Below are positions 42,401 through 57,400 of a DNA stretch of 64,000 nt, one piece after another. Under the pieces are notes generated by a model. It was not told the DNA's origin. It did no database searches and saw only the letters and a program-made list of their open reading frames with translations. Positions within the stretch are counted from its first letter, which is position 1; each line of letters begins with the position of its first letter. Origin of the DNA: Cladocopium goreaui (Eukaryota > Sar > Dinophyceae > Suessiales > Symbiodiniaceae); contig CAMXCT020006745.1 of assembly GCA_947184155.2 (NCBI GenBank), positions 862,181 through 926,180 of the forward strand, read 5' to 3'. The translations under genes were made by a program, and so were the position numbers.

Positions 42401-45400
42401 TGGCGTCTATCAAAGGTTGATAGATCGCAGCTGCAATGAAAGTGGGGTACAGTGCCATAAACGTGCTTTCACCATTTATAACCCACAAGACCTAGCTGTT
42501 GATACTGACTTCAAGGTTTCTCCGAATGACTATTGACACCATGAATCTGAAACATGTTCCCATTGCAAACATTGACCAGCGTCGCTGGCTTGGAGTATCT
42601 TGGACTATGTGCCATGGTCAATATGGGATGAAGGGGTGTCGTCCATCCCATGGTGGCAAAACTGAATCAATGGGTATATGAATCATTATGATATCATTAT
42701 GATATCACCGTGATATCACTATGAATCATCATGATATCATTATGATATCACTATGAATCATTGTGAATCACTATGAATCCCTATATATAAATCCCTAAGA
42801 ATCACTATTAATGATCATTCCCCAATATGGATACTTCAACTTTTGACCACGTCTGCTGCGCTGCTTGACTCCAACGACTCCTTCTCTCGAACTTTGTTGA
42901 TCTTCTCCTCTAATGCGCATTCCTAACGGGAGCGCCGAGACATTGTTGCCACCAAAAAAACAATGATCAACAGTGCGTACATGGTCCACATATCTTTACA
43001 CCCTGGGTCATTTTTGGGGTAAATGTTCAGTAAATATACATGAAGCAACTGGGATGTGCTCGATCCCGACGTCAAGGCGGAGACCATGACAAGGAATCAA
43101 TACAACCCTGAATCGTACCGTCAACACCAAATTGGATCCTAGAGGGAATTGAGGCCAAGTTCATCTTGCGTTAGCTTGCAATTACCATGTGGGTAACACC
43201 CTGTAGGCCGCGGTTGTCATACCACATCAGCTGCAGTTGGAGAAGAGCCATACTCTCATGTCACAATGACACGTTAAAGGACAAATGGAAAATCAATTTA
43301 GTATCAGCTCCCATACTTTGCCCTTTTTGGATCTTTTTGGATCTTTTTGCTGGTTCAATGGAAGGAATACGTTCCAAGCACTTGGAGATCGATGCCATGC
43401 CATGCTTCGCCTGTCGGCTGTCGCTTCACCGAGATTCCCAGGCACAAAGCTTCACAGATCGAGCTCCCTGCAGGGTTTCGTTGATCAAAACCAAGCGTTC
43501 GTCTGCCACCTGGCCGGACATTTACGGTGCAATGACTTACCCTCTGGTAAACTAACATAACTATGGAAAATCACCATTTTTGATGGGAAAATCCACTATA
43601 AATGGTCATTTTCAATAGCTATGTTAGTTTACCGGAGGGTAAGTTTTTCTTTGGACAGCCGGGATGATGCGTTGAGTGAGATGATGCGTTGGGATCGGTG
43701 CTCCCCGAATCTTACCTGGCGACAAGTCAGTGAAATCCAACTATAATAGATGGAAACCTTACTGTATTACTAGATTTTGAAGACCCATCTTTTTCTTAGA
43801 GGAAAATCAACTACGGTTTTGAGAATTTTGTGAAGGTATGTTTGAACCCCGACTCACGGTCGTCAAGTCTGTAGGAATCATCCAATCATCGGCTACTCAG
43901 CTTGCGATACCTTTTCACATGTCTTTTGGCTATTTTCAGATTGCCACACAAATTTTACCACCGTCCGGTAAACCCAATCATACCATTCTTACAAAATTGG
44001 CATTGCACCAAATGGTTGATTGTCAAGTATGGTATACTTGGTATAATTGATTCTCTATCGGATAACTTAAGGATACTACTGTATCTCACATCACTTAGAA
44101 CGTAAAATGAGGTCTGGCCAACTGTTGGCTGAAAAACATGTATCCATATTCCATTGTATTGCATAACCGTCTTGAATCATGATGTCAAATTTTAGTACAC
44201 CAAAACCAAATTTGTAAATTGGCTCTGGTTTGTCATCATCAATGGCTTTCTCACCACTATCTGTGTATTATACATATATATATATATAAACAATTATACC
44301 ATGTGTATATAATCTGATAATCTATCCATATACTTATATAAACTTATATAGCATTCCCCTCTCCCCAGTGGTCAAAAGAGGCTAGCGTATTGGGTCAAAA
44401 AGGTCCTATTTCATCCCCCTCTGGTCACCACCAGAGATGAGGCATTGGGCATCACATTTTTTTGAAGGCACCAATGACCACTCAGCAAGGTTTACTCTAA
44501 CTAACATATTAATATATATATATAAATAATATGATAATATGTAAATCATTATATCTATATATATATACATATATATATATCTATACATACCGTATACCTA
44601 TGCAAACAATTACACTTCCAAAATATGACATGGAAACCAAACATGGCCATATCTACGAGGAACATCATCTATCTAACTCCATGTTTTGGAACGTGGATTC
44701 CATGTTGAATTTAAGGAGTGTATATATGGTCAGAGGTCAAACTCGGGTGTATCTGAACATTTGGATGGTTTAGGACTCAGCATGAACCAAAACTCTTTGG
44801 ATCTCATGGTGTTATTGTTTGAAACATACGTATCATACGATGCTTTATCCATCCAACAATTGACAATAAAAGCTGCTTGGTAGTCGTCAATTTCGGATCA
44901 TCAAAAAAACACATTGCGGAAAAAAATGCAAAAAACATAACCAGCACATCTTGACACATTTTCTGCACGTCTATGCGAAAGCATACTGAGTCCCGAAACC
45001 CGGCATACCCATCCGGAGATCATCCAACCATTGCTAATCATAGTCATCATCATTACATACAATGTATATAGATAATTTTAGATATGTATATACATTCATA
45101 TATATATAATATACAATTGTAAATTATAATCAATTATATACATACGTATACATAATAATCATAGCTAGTACAACAATCTACATATTTCATAACTACCTAT
45201 ACGTCATGGGTATTCAGCCAACCCGCCCATGATAGATGGCTCAGATTTGGCCGGTTATTGCGGCTGGTGGAAACCCGCCAAAGCCTATCCATTGGGAGTG
45301 AGGGGGGCGTTGGTTGAATCCAAATGAATACATTACATTACATCCCATTGATCATTTGGATAATGTTAGTGGTAATATGTAATATATGATGGATAATATG

Positions 45401-48400
45401 ATGGATCAAATATATTCAAATATATTCAAAAATAATATATACCATAAACCATAGTTGACCTGTTTATTTCATATAGGTTTTCACGCTCTGGCAATCAAAC
45501 ATGGCAGTGGACAATTTCCCCCTTTTACGGATGATTTTCCCTTTTAAAGGGCCATTTGGTGTTGTAGAGATTTCCCAGCCCTCTGCCATGTTTGAGGCCA
45601 CCTTGATTAGTATCACCCATCAATCTTGGTATATTTAGTAATTCACTTTCCTGAAATAAGGCCACTCTCTTCCCTTGCGCCAGCCGGACCCCCACTTCAA
45701 ATAAGGCCATTTGGGGATGATTCCCCGAATCCTAACCATGAGTCATACATCCCTGCCATGTCACCTGAAGCTTCTCCTGCACCTTCTGTTTATATTTGGC
45801 CGCTGCACAGTTGCTCAAGACCACCAACAAAATGCAGGCAGCGAGCCCTGCGAAGAAGGCCCGGCCCAAAAAGAACGCTAAGATCGTGCCGGGCAGTAGC
45901 AAGTTGCCCGGAATGGCGGAGAAAATGCCTGAGGCAATGGGTTTTGCTGGGGAAAAAAGGCGGTTGAAACCATAGTTTTTACTACCCATGTAGAGGTTTC
46001 CTGTACGCTTTCCCTCAAAACTAGAAGTTTGAGTGTGTTTGAAGGGATGTAAGCCAAACAAATATGGGAAAACCGCAAACTTTTTAGTGGCTTACATGGC
46101 AATTGTCCCCGTCTTCTTTTTTGAGTGGCTATTTGAATGATATTCCCACACTTTAGGAGTTGAAGCAACGAAACATGGCTAGAATCTGAATGTTCCGGTT
46201 TTGGTTTGATGGTTTGCCAATCTCAATATGGGGATGGATAAGGACCTAGGATCTTGATGGATATTGTATGAATGGGGAGCACATGCTGCGTTATAATAGT
46301 AGAGATGTGGAGTCTAAATAGTCTAAACAACAACATGTAGCTAGATCAAGATATAGATAGCCATTGGGGACAGGTGTGTTTGATGGCAGGTTTACATCTG
46401 GGTAAGTTGGATGTTCCTTGACCTATGAGGACGTTTATCATCGAGATGGGATTTCCCAAGGAACTGCATTTCCAGGACAGTTGTTGTTTGGTGTTAAAGC
46501 CAGTCTGACCTGCCCGTTCACCATTTCATAGGTATCATGCCTATCATGCACTATGTTCTGCAATGTTCTGGATATTATTACTGAAACAAATGGAACATGT
46601 TTTATGCATGCCAAGTAGTAGAGACATCTGGGTACAATCGGTATTTACATGTATTTACTATCTTCCTAGTTTGTTTCTTGTTTTGTACTCCTGGGGTATC
46701 TAAGGCTATAGCTATGCGCAGGGGTCCATCCCACTCGGGGCTCATTTTCTATCCAAACTGTTGGCTGCACCGAGGGACATATCCTGTACTCATAGTGGGT
46801 CACATGTTAGTGACCCAGAAAAGTACTTGGTATCATATGCAAGGTTGGCACAATCCTTCGAAACCCAAGGACCAGTTTTTCAATGTTTTTCACGTCAGAT
46901 TCCAAGGAATCTCGAATATGTTTGAAAACCCTGTTCTTCGGAGTTTATATCCTGATTTATGTTGATTTATGTTGATTTTCCTATATCATTTGAGAATCAA
47001 TTCCAGTGTGCTACAAACTCGTCGGCACCAACAGGGACCATCAAGTCACATCACATCCTGAGTCCCTCGAGAAGGAGGGTGAGGATGCCTCCAACAGACT
47101 CAAAAAGGGGCATTTTTGACCTGAGCAAAATAGGGATTTAAAATGAAGGCGATTGGCCAAAACTTGAGCGGATAGTTTGGATGGTTTCGAGCCAATGATA
47201 TCAAGAGACTGGCCTGAAAATGAATGTACTGTAAGCTGATAGAAGCAAACACTAACAACTGGCCTGAGGATTGTATTAGATTGTACTAGTCCAATTAAAA
47301 ACCTGTTCAATACTCCGAAAGGGCCGGCCAGTCTTGGACCCAGTTCCGGGTTACATCAAGTCGAGATGCTGAGAAAAGGTGACATGTAGGGCCAAATGCT
47401 TGCATCTTGCCCAATCATCGAAACAATCTCACCCTCTGTCACTTTCGAAGCGGACGTATCCTGGATGCCAAGGAAGTCAGCCACAATGATTCGACCCGTG
47501 GAAGGATGAGTTTGTTCTGGCAACTTGTTCAGTACTCAAGGACCACATAATTTTCACACAGAATTTACCCAGCAACATGGATAAAACCCAAACCTTGTCA
47601 TCTTCACTGATTACTATATGCCTCTTCCAAAGCCATTTATAGTGGGCACGTCCATAAGAGCTTTCAGTACCATATGGGTTTGTCTAAAGATAGGTACCCC
47701 AAATCCTCTTCTTAATCAGGTGTTTCCCATTGTTTCCCTATTCAAACAGATAATTCCAAGGTATATGTTACATCGCATTTTCAGACACACCCGTGTACGT
47801 TTCACATGGATCTTTAAACTCGAGGATCCAATGTGGTCAACTTTCTGAAGATGTTGCCCACCAAGCCAGCCCACGTCTGCCGTCCAAACAACGTGCAGGC
47901 GTGAAATCCATGTTGCTGCACCAAGCCTGCCGCGTTCGAAGATCATCTCAGGGTGCAATCGATCAATTTGGGCCATGCGATTGCCCGTACTACAATCATT
48001 GACACTCGTTGTTTCTGTTGGAACACACACACACACATACGTCGTATTCTATTGGCTACATTTGAGAATAATCGATTTAAATAGATTTGTAATAACTATC
48101 CCATTGATATGAAATAAATAGCTACATTTAAGAATATTCCATCATGATTGAATGATGCTGAATGTTGTATAACTTACCAGGCCAAGAACTCTGAGCCAAG
48201 AGACCGCCCAGCATGCCACTGAGAGGCAAAGCTGCCAACCAAATCATCGCTTCCGTATGATCTCCGGTGCGCAAGCATCCTCGACGCAGGTGAAACAATT
48301 TTGATTTGGACCAAAGGGATCCAAAGGCAAGGGTTTGTTATCGTGACATATCGTGACAACTGATGAAAAAAACATGAAACAACCCAAGTCCTATTGGGAA

Positions 48401-51400
48401 AATCATGATCCCGTTTTGTGGCCATCTTACCGGAAACAGATTGCAGAGACAATGGGAGTCCATCGGACGGTTGAGATCTTGCTGGCGTATTCAACAAATT
48501 TTAAAATATGATGAAGTCAACTGGGATTGTAGAATCACAGGTGCAAGTGCGGAAACAAATAAACGCACCAAACGTATTAAAATTAAAATCCAACAGTAGA
48601 GATCTGGATACCTTCTGGTGGTTTAACATAGCCTTATGGAACATAACCAATTATACTTTAGTAGGTAGATCAGTAGATCATCTATAAATATGCCATTTCT
48701 CTTAGCAATCAAGAAAAACAGAAGGGTAATAATTCTTCGACAACTCCCAAATCTGTTTTCAAGGCAATCAGTCTTGTGTTGCCCAAGGATCGAATCGTCT
48801 GCTGGAGAAGGAAGGGTGTCAGCACAAAGAGACATGAAAACAGAACCGCGCGCAAGGCTTCTTGCACGAAGAAACCCTGAATCAGGGGTGGAACAACCTG
48901 GAACATGTGGAACATGTGGATTAATAAGGATAGGCATCCTCATGTTTGGTGATATCTTGATATCCATCATTAAAAAAAAAACTGCCTATGAAGTCCATGC
49001 ATTTCTTGGTCATTTCTCTCCGAAGCATTTTGTATGGTTCAAATCCTGATATTCGCTGGTAGCTATCCCAAATCATAGAACGCGTGGGATGCACAATCAC
49101 AAGCCCTGTCCAAATTGTGGTTTACTATTGGGTGTAATGAGGAAAACCCGACAATATAGCATCCCCAATGAGGTTTACAAGGAGGAACACGCACATATGT
49201 AACATCTCCGATTAAGGTTTATTGGTCGGTATGCATCTATCTGGAACGATTTCTAACAGCCCCCCGAATGGTACCGCGATGATTTATGGCATTGGGTTTA
49301 CCACATTGCTAAATTGACTTATTGGAGGACTTATTCCATTTACCCGACCCCCAAAAAATATAATGACAGTTTGTCTGAAGGCAGTGTACCCAGAAATAGT
49401 CATACAAACCCAGCAAAAAATGTGTTGTTGGTTTTCCAAATCTCCAATCGCGAAAAAAACATGGTGTCTTTTACAAACAGCAATTTCTGTTGGTTATATG
49501 AAACCACACTGGAAAATTTATAGTACCATCTGGTAATCAAATATGGCAATGGAAAAAAAAACATCTATATAGATGATTTCCCCATGCAAACCTCCATCTA
49601 TTGGGGATTTCCATTGCCACGTTGATTGGAGGGCAATACCTGAAATCTTCGGCCCGTTTGGAATAGTTACCCCTGACATTCCAGTGACGTCGCCAATGTC
49701 AGGTCGTAACATAGTTCATCCGGATCATTATACCCATTCTATCATAATTATTAAAGGGATTTATAGTCCATATCCCATTATATACTCATTATACATTACT
49801 ATATCCCAATTGTATCCCTGTAAATCCCTCTTGTCGTCGTTAAGACCGCCCAAATCCAGGAAAGTCACTAGGAATCCCAAATACCATCTGGTAAACTAAC
49901 ATAAATACGGAAATCATCATGTTGAAGTAAATCATCGAACAAAATGGGCCATGGCCTCCATAGCAAACTATTAGTTGTTACCAGAGGTTGAATTCCCTTA
50001 TATCCTTATGATCATCTCAATTTTCAATATTTTCTCAATGACTATCAAAATGATATTCCTATGCAATAATATGTTGGCTGGTTTATATCCCATGGAACTC
50101 CTGTGTATGTGTATATATATATGGGTGTTGATCAAAATAAAGGTATCTGGGGCAGCTATAATCGCCGATCAACCGCGAATCAACCGCGATCCCAACGGTG
50201 TCAATCGCGGGAGGGTTCTGTCGTAGGTCAAAACATTGCTACATGTCACAGTATAGAGACATGGCGTAAGCCAGGGCCTACTCAGGCGGGTTTAGCTTTC
50301 GCGGAGCAATCGCGGATCAACTACCGCGAACCAATCGCGGATTTCACTTTCAAAAACATGAAATGATCTGGGTTGTTAGACTTTGAACTTTGTTGTTCTG
50401 ATTCTTCTTTGCTATTGGCTATCACTATTGAACACAGTGTCTAAGCTTGATGGCCGTTTCCAGCTACAAACCTGAAAACAATGATTAATTAATTAAACAT
50501 GTGTAAAACATGTGAAAACCATATAAAAAATGCAAAAAACATGTGAACAAAAAAGTGTTTCAAAAATGCAATTTTAAAAAAGTGAAAAACATGTGTTTCA
50601 AAAATGTGAAAACATGTGAAAAAACATGTAAAAAACAGCAGGAAATCACATTTTTAGACTCTAGGCAAACCCAAATACAGTATAAGGATGTATAAGGCTG
50701 AAATGCAATATAATTACTAGTATCATGCCATATAATATTGATTTCTCCTCTTACAATAGTCGATTCTTCTACAACAAATGTTTGTCTCAATCGCGAACCA
50801 ATCGCCGATCAATCGCGATGCATGGTTTTATAATCGCGGATGCTGAAATACACATGCCCTTTCAATACATATATTACACAATTATATATATATATAGGTT
50901 TACCACAAAATCCATTGGTTCATCATCATGTTCCCTATAAAATTAGCTGTTTAGGGGTTTACCTTTCAACACTATATATATACATATTAACGTGAGTAAA
51001 GCAACAGTAAACCATCATTGTACCATGGTTGGTAGCCATGAACATATAGGTAATTTATTCTGGCTTTTCTAACATGTCATGTTACTTGATCCTCATCTCC
51101 AGCCTTCCACCAGCGCAACATGGCACGGTGCAGTGAGGGACTTTGCCCCGTCAGCTTGCACCGTTGCACCTGTCGGATGCTGCAGTGGACCTGGGTAAAT
51201 ATATGGGTTGTGGGTAAGGCAACTTCCAAGGGGGGTAGTAGTCCACTGATAGTCTTATAGGATTTTATGAAATTCGTGTGTGGCTATAAATGGAGGTAAG
51301 TAGGCGTAGCTCACTTGTAAGTTTGTAATCTATCAACTAAGCAGGATGGACCAACACATAGATCAAACAATTTTGGGACGTTCATGTCAAAACACGGGAG

Positions 51401-54400
51401 TGAAACTGATGTGTGTGTGTGTAACGTGTGTATTACATATACATCATGTGTCTTGATATGAAATACGGTACTTCATGATAAGTTTCGATTCAGGCCAGTT
51501 TGGGGAGGTTTCCACTTACTAGCGACCATGTACCGTTAGCTCGTAGCTCGTTGTGAGGTCGCTATGTTATACATCATACCCTCTGATTATTTAGCAGTTT
51601 ACTACCGAAACCATGGCCCATTTATAGATGATTTGTGATGATTTACCTCTCAACAAATGTGATTTTCCAAAGTTATATACGTTGAATAAAGGGTATATGC
51701 CATATGCACCTTTCTGCAAATCATAGTAAGCATGCGACCCAGTATGGAGGCACACTCACCAGCCTCACTTAGCTGGCTATTTACCCTGCAGATCCCTCCC
51801 GTAGTTTCTGAAGGCTGGAAGAAACCGTTTCCAGACCATCTTTCATCACCATTAAATATCGCTGCAACGTTCCTGGACCTTTTTATCATTTAAGGCAGGT
51901 TTCACAAAACAAAAACACATGATCGTGGTGATGATGATGATGATGATGATGATGATCATTATGATCATTATGATCATGATGATGATCATGATCATGATGA
52001 TCATGATGATTATGGTGATGGTGGTGTTGGTTCTGACGATGATTGTGGTTTCACGTCATGATCATGATTACGATTTTGACACATTTTGACATTGTGAAAT
52101 ATGTGCTTAAAGCATGATCATCAGTATGTTACTGCTATTATTCTGGTATTATATATATCATTCCGATATATTCTTGTCACCTTAATTCCCCCTTGTGCTC
52201 TTGGAATGATGCATGCCTTCGGAGATCTTCCAACTCTATGGTTGAACCAACAATGAACCAACAACACCATGAGTTTCACGGTGAAATAGCAATAACTACT
52301 AAAATGATAGGACAGTCACTAAGAATCTACATTTTTCTTTTAGTAGGATTTGCTGTTCTATCTTGTTGGGGCTTGTTATGAAGCATAGTCAATCGTTCAT
52401 GACAATATCAATCGTGAAACAATAGTGACATTAGAGAAAGGTCAGCTAGAAGCTAGAGTTTTAAGGACAACACTGATTACATTCATCAACATTACCCGGA
52501 TGTTCATGAATGTTTCTAGTCTCTCTCATTGTAAAACCAACAAAATGTCATCATTCTGTATCAGCGTACAACCGATGATTTTTCCTTGATCGTGAGTTTC
52601 AACTGAGAACAACATTTCTTTCTGTATATATATATATATGTATACAGTATATATATATATATGTAACTCTCCTTCTCTCTCTCTCTCTCCACATCTAAAT
52701 CTATATTTCTATACTATATCTATATAATTATACCTATATATATATATATATATTGTAAATATTCATAGCATTAGGAATACAGACCACGCAACCTGTTTCA
52801 ATCTGCTGTGGCAGCCCCAGCTCAATGGCATCTCGGGGTCGCCTAAGCTTTGATAACATTCCCGCAGCTATGAATGGCCCAAGCATGACAATGTGAAAAA
52901 CCATGCTCACCATGTTCAGCTATACTGTTCACCAGGTGAATGACCACAAAGTGATGGTTGATTGTTAGCTAAGTTGGTTGATAATTAGCTTACCTGGAAA
53001 ATGCGTGGTCGCAATACCTATAATTAGTTTCAGAGAGCGTATCCCCACCTCTTGCCCCGGCTGTGCCTCCGCTCGCAGATGCTCTGCCAATATCTCCACC
53101 GCGGGCCCACACGATTCTTTCGGGGGAAAAATCGGCAGAGACTCCAGCGAGAACGTACCGGCACGGATGTTCCTGGGCCACAGCCGCTACGGTAGGACTC
53201 GTGGTTCAAACGGCTTTTATGGGGATGACGATGGCGACCGAGGAGAATGTCGCATGCTCCTTTGGAATCATTTTAGCTCAATATACAGTAGTTTAGTTGT
53301 GTATCAGCTGTAATAATGTACCAACTTTTTGGGGTGCGGTGTGTTGAACATTCAATGTTCCCAATGTTCCTTGGCTCAGGACAAGGGAATTCCAGTACAA
53401 CCTTCCGCAAATTGACATGGCATGACATATCCATACATATCCATGGCATGGGCAACCAACAATCTGGAGGTCCATGACTCCTGACATCAATTGTTTTAAT
53501 CATTCTTGTGGTGGCTTGCTGGCAGGTGGTTGGTCCACGAGATATCCTGAATTCGAATGTGTAAAAGGACCGGACTCCTGACGCCATTTCCGGACCCCTC
53601 CTGACTTTGCTGGTCCTATACCCTTCAAGTAATTTAGAAAAACAACTATTAGTGAAAAACAACCATGGCTCGGAAAACCATCTACTTTTATTGGTGGGTT
53701 TTCCATATATATATATAATTATGTATATATATATATGTATATATGTAAATATTAACAAACATAACTAAATAGTAATTCTGCAGCAGGGTATCGCATTTAA
53801 TTTTGACATCAAGTGAAGGGAGTTGCTAGGTACATCTTGGTACATCTTGGTACTATCGTCCGATCAAGATGGTCTGGTTGGATGTTCATCTCCCCATAGA
53901 TGTTGTTTAAGCATGTTTAAGCTCCTATACAACTGTACATGTTATATATATATATACAGCTGTACATGTTCATCAGCTTTGTCTTTGTCTTCTCACTTCA
54001 TTTTATATACTGTACATGTAATGTACATGTCGTGAATTCAACACCAGATGAGTGAAAAAATCGAAGATTCGTGCCCAACATGCCCAGTACAAGCGTGCCC
54101 GGGAGCCAAGATACCTGTAGCTTTGCTGCATGAAAGGCCAAACCTCGCAAATTTCAGGCTGGGATATCACAACGTAAATGTATATCCAGATTGTTGAACA
54201 TTACGTTGATCTCCTTCCAATGTTGTAGTTACATAATGACATTTACCTTTTTTGGGTTTGTAAATCTATCAAGATTTGGGTCATGAATTATGGTAGACGT
54301 CCCAAGATTTTATAACATACAGTAAAATAAACGATATGCAATGGCTTGTGACCAACTGGGTTACAATCCCTCATTGCTCGGATATTTCATGGGAACCAGC

Positions 54401-57400
54401 TACGCACTGCCACCGGAACACGCTGGTTTTTGTTCTCGTTCGGACATGCTGGTGGTGATCATTCTCCCAAACACAGGGATAAGGCATATGTATATATATA
54501 TATATTATATATATATATATATATTTATTTATTTGTGTGACATATTGATATATACTTGTAATTGTATACATGTATGTCTATATGTTAATTTCTCATCACA
54601 CCTCAATCTTCCTGGTGTGTCGTTTTTCTGCAGCGCCTTAGCCAGATTTCTGCGCGTCGGAATGTCTCAAGAAAGATAATTTGCAAACCAATACTGTGAT
54701 TCAGAAAGAGCAATCTGAACTCTGAACATCAATAAACTAACTGTTGGATTGAGAACATCACCAAAAACAAGTTCTGGAAACCAAACAACTGCGTCAACCC
54801 CTGGCAAACAAGCGTTTTCCGCTCTTCAAGCTGTCAAACTCTAGTGTCAACTATCGAAGTTCAGCCTGACTTTCTGAAGTTTGAAATGATGAATTGGCTT
54901 TGATTTTGTAGGCCGGCAAGGTGCGCATATAGTATCATCATAAATATGTATAATGTTGGATAATATACGTTATAGAAGAACATCATATTAGATGACAAAA
55001 ACGCGATACAAATTAATTATAGAACAACATAGAACCAACAGCGAACATCATCAGAGTCCGAGAAACCCAAAGAAAAAAACACTTCTGCAGCCACCCAGAC
55101 ATTTCCTCAGCACTTGTCGTCATGGCTGGGGCGTAGCTTCCCAGCGATTTGCGTGGTCTGGAAGACGGCTGCGACCAATCCGATACTTGAAACTGTTGTG
55201 TTCCTGAAGCTACACATTGAGCAATTTGCTCCAAGTATGCAATGTTAGCTAACATTTACACCCCAAATGGCCCAAATGCAGGGACATGAATAAATATTAT
55301 ATATACATATATATCTACACCACACACATATATATATACATACGTCACACATATATATATATATATATACACCATATATCATATGGTCATGCAAACCAAT
55401 ACCCTCAATTTACCCATGACATTTATTCGAATTTGCTAGTTTACTCAGTTATACTCACACGCTTTACCAATGCGTATACGAACTGAACAAAAATTCCAAG
55501 TTATGCCAAGCATTTTTTCGCCGCACCGCACCGTCGCACCTAAGCCAAGAATGGCCGTACCGTTTGTGGATGGGAACCTTAAAATGTGGGTTGCTTACTG
55601 TATCTCCATCCCTTATCTGGTTGGTACTTCCATGCAGCTTTGGAATGTTAATCTTCAATAGATTAAAAAAGACATATCCCCAATAAATCCTACTACCCCC
55701 CCCCCAAAAAAAAAGTTCCAGTATATAAATCATCTATAAATTGGATTAAACTGGTAATTTTCCATAGCCATGTTAAATTACCAGATGGTATCTGGTTGTG
55801 GTTGAACCCTCCACGAACATGGAAAACCCCCTCCGTTTTGGCAATAAAACATATATGGCAATGGGAAAATCATCCATTTATAAATGATTTTCCCCGCTAT
55901 AAGCGTACATTTATAGGAGATCTCGAAGGCCTCTCCCGAGACGAAGTGGGATAACCATTCCGGTGGTGACTCCTGCGGACAACGGTGGAACATAGCTATC
56001 ACTTGCAAAAGGGGATGGAAACATAATATAAAAACCAATTGCTGGTGTATGTGTATATATAAGTATATATATATACACATGCATATATACAATATATATA
56101 TATATACATAATATATATATGTATATATGAATGTAAATATATATATGTATATATGCATGTGTATATATATATGTATATGCATGTGTATATATATATATAT
56201 GTTTTTTCATTCTCATGGGTCAAAGGTAGGTATAACATATTGTTCCATAAATGTTGATGGTCTATATCTTTTTTTACATCTGATGATAATCTGATGGTAA
56301 TATTGAACTGTCTAGAGTAATGAGGAGTAAAGGTGACTACATGCAACCTTAATGGCGGTTTAATGGGTATATAATATAACCAACGATAAAGGTGATTTAT
56401 ATAATCATACAAAAAAGGGATATAATAGGTGTCTATACATTAACCTCCTGTCAATTGACATGGATATGCAAAACCCACCAGGAGCGTAGATGGTCTTTCT
56501 CCGGAGGAACCCTCTAAACGTGGATCAAACTTTGTTCTTCAAGGGCCGGCATCGCTTCATACCATGTTTTGATCCTTACAGCACATGTATGAACGCAATC
56601 ATTCAAACAAAAAGCTTGACAAGGGAAATTCATATCTAAGGTGGAATAATCCCTTCCCCCACTAGCTACCACCCAAATGAAACCCTGATTTAGTATTAGA
56701 CCTATTCATTAGGGGGGCCATGACTCATGTTAGATGGGAATCGTCGGGTAAGTTTTGGAGGTGTCATTGGATTTGTCCAACCTATGAGGCTCTGACCGGC
56801 TCTGACTCCGTGATTGATGCCCGGATTATCCGTTTGACCAAAAAACAAAACAACAGTAGACTAGAGTCTAGAGGTATTCAAGCAGCAACCACCGATGTAC
56901 CATCAATGATCCTTTGGTGAAACTCAGTTGGTATGGTACACTGGGTGTTGAGCCCACATCCATGAGAGCATGTGCCAATTAGGATGAACTACATCATTCA
57001 TCATTTACGGACAGAAACCCATGGATAAAGCCTATACACTGACAAAGTCCCTAAGTTCCAGCTACAGCCTATGTGGATCTACATGGCTGATGTCAAACAC
57101 TCAAGGGAAACCGTTTTTGCGGAGGAGAGTATGTATGTTGATAGTTGACAAAAAATAATGGCCTGTCAAAGCCTGTCAACCTACCTTTCACCAAGGTTTA
57201 CCTTACTAACTTAATCATCTGCAGTAACAACTCTGGAAACTGTCTCAGTAGTTCAGTAGTCTGAGTAGTAATACAAATCCCCATCATCAGATTGCAGGAT
57301 TTCATGTTGCGCCGCTTTTCAGGTTCGCTTGGCCAGCGCAAAGCCCAAGACCTAGCTATGGATTTTGGTATGGGCTGGTGGGCCAACACCTTTTTGCTTG

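Larger units (their letters stand above)
48280..52792. other. ABCC intron of about 4.5 kb
   Basis: Holds single family-1 foldback arms (48609, 49883), one full foldback (49524-49640), the AATCGCGG motif clusters (50157-50345, 50787-50835), a GATGAT run (51928-52020), TATA runs (52625-52760) and a CT run (52672-52690). No exon was recognised. Confidence 0.55.

Noticed and set aside
21826-43500. ABCC nucleotide-binding domain (G-x-x-G-x-G-K-S, L-S-G-G-Q)
   Set aside because: Looked for Walker A and signature codons on the minus strand by eye and found none; an HMM search of six-frame translation would settle it.
46640-46760. Minus-strand phrase resembling the ABCC W-x-x-P-L-x-I helix 3 start
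   Set aside because: The helix 3 position is already encoded in phase by 45765-45928; adding this would duplicate it.
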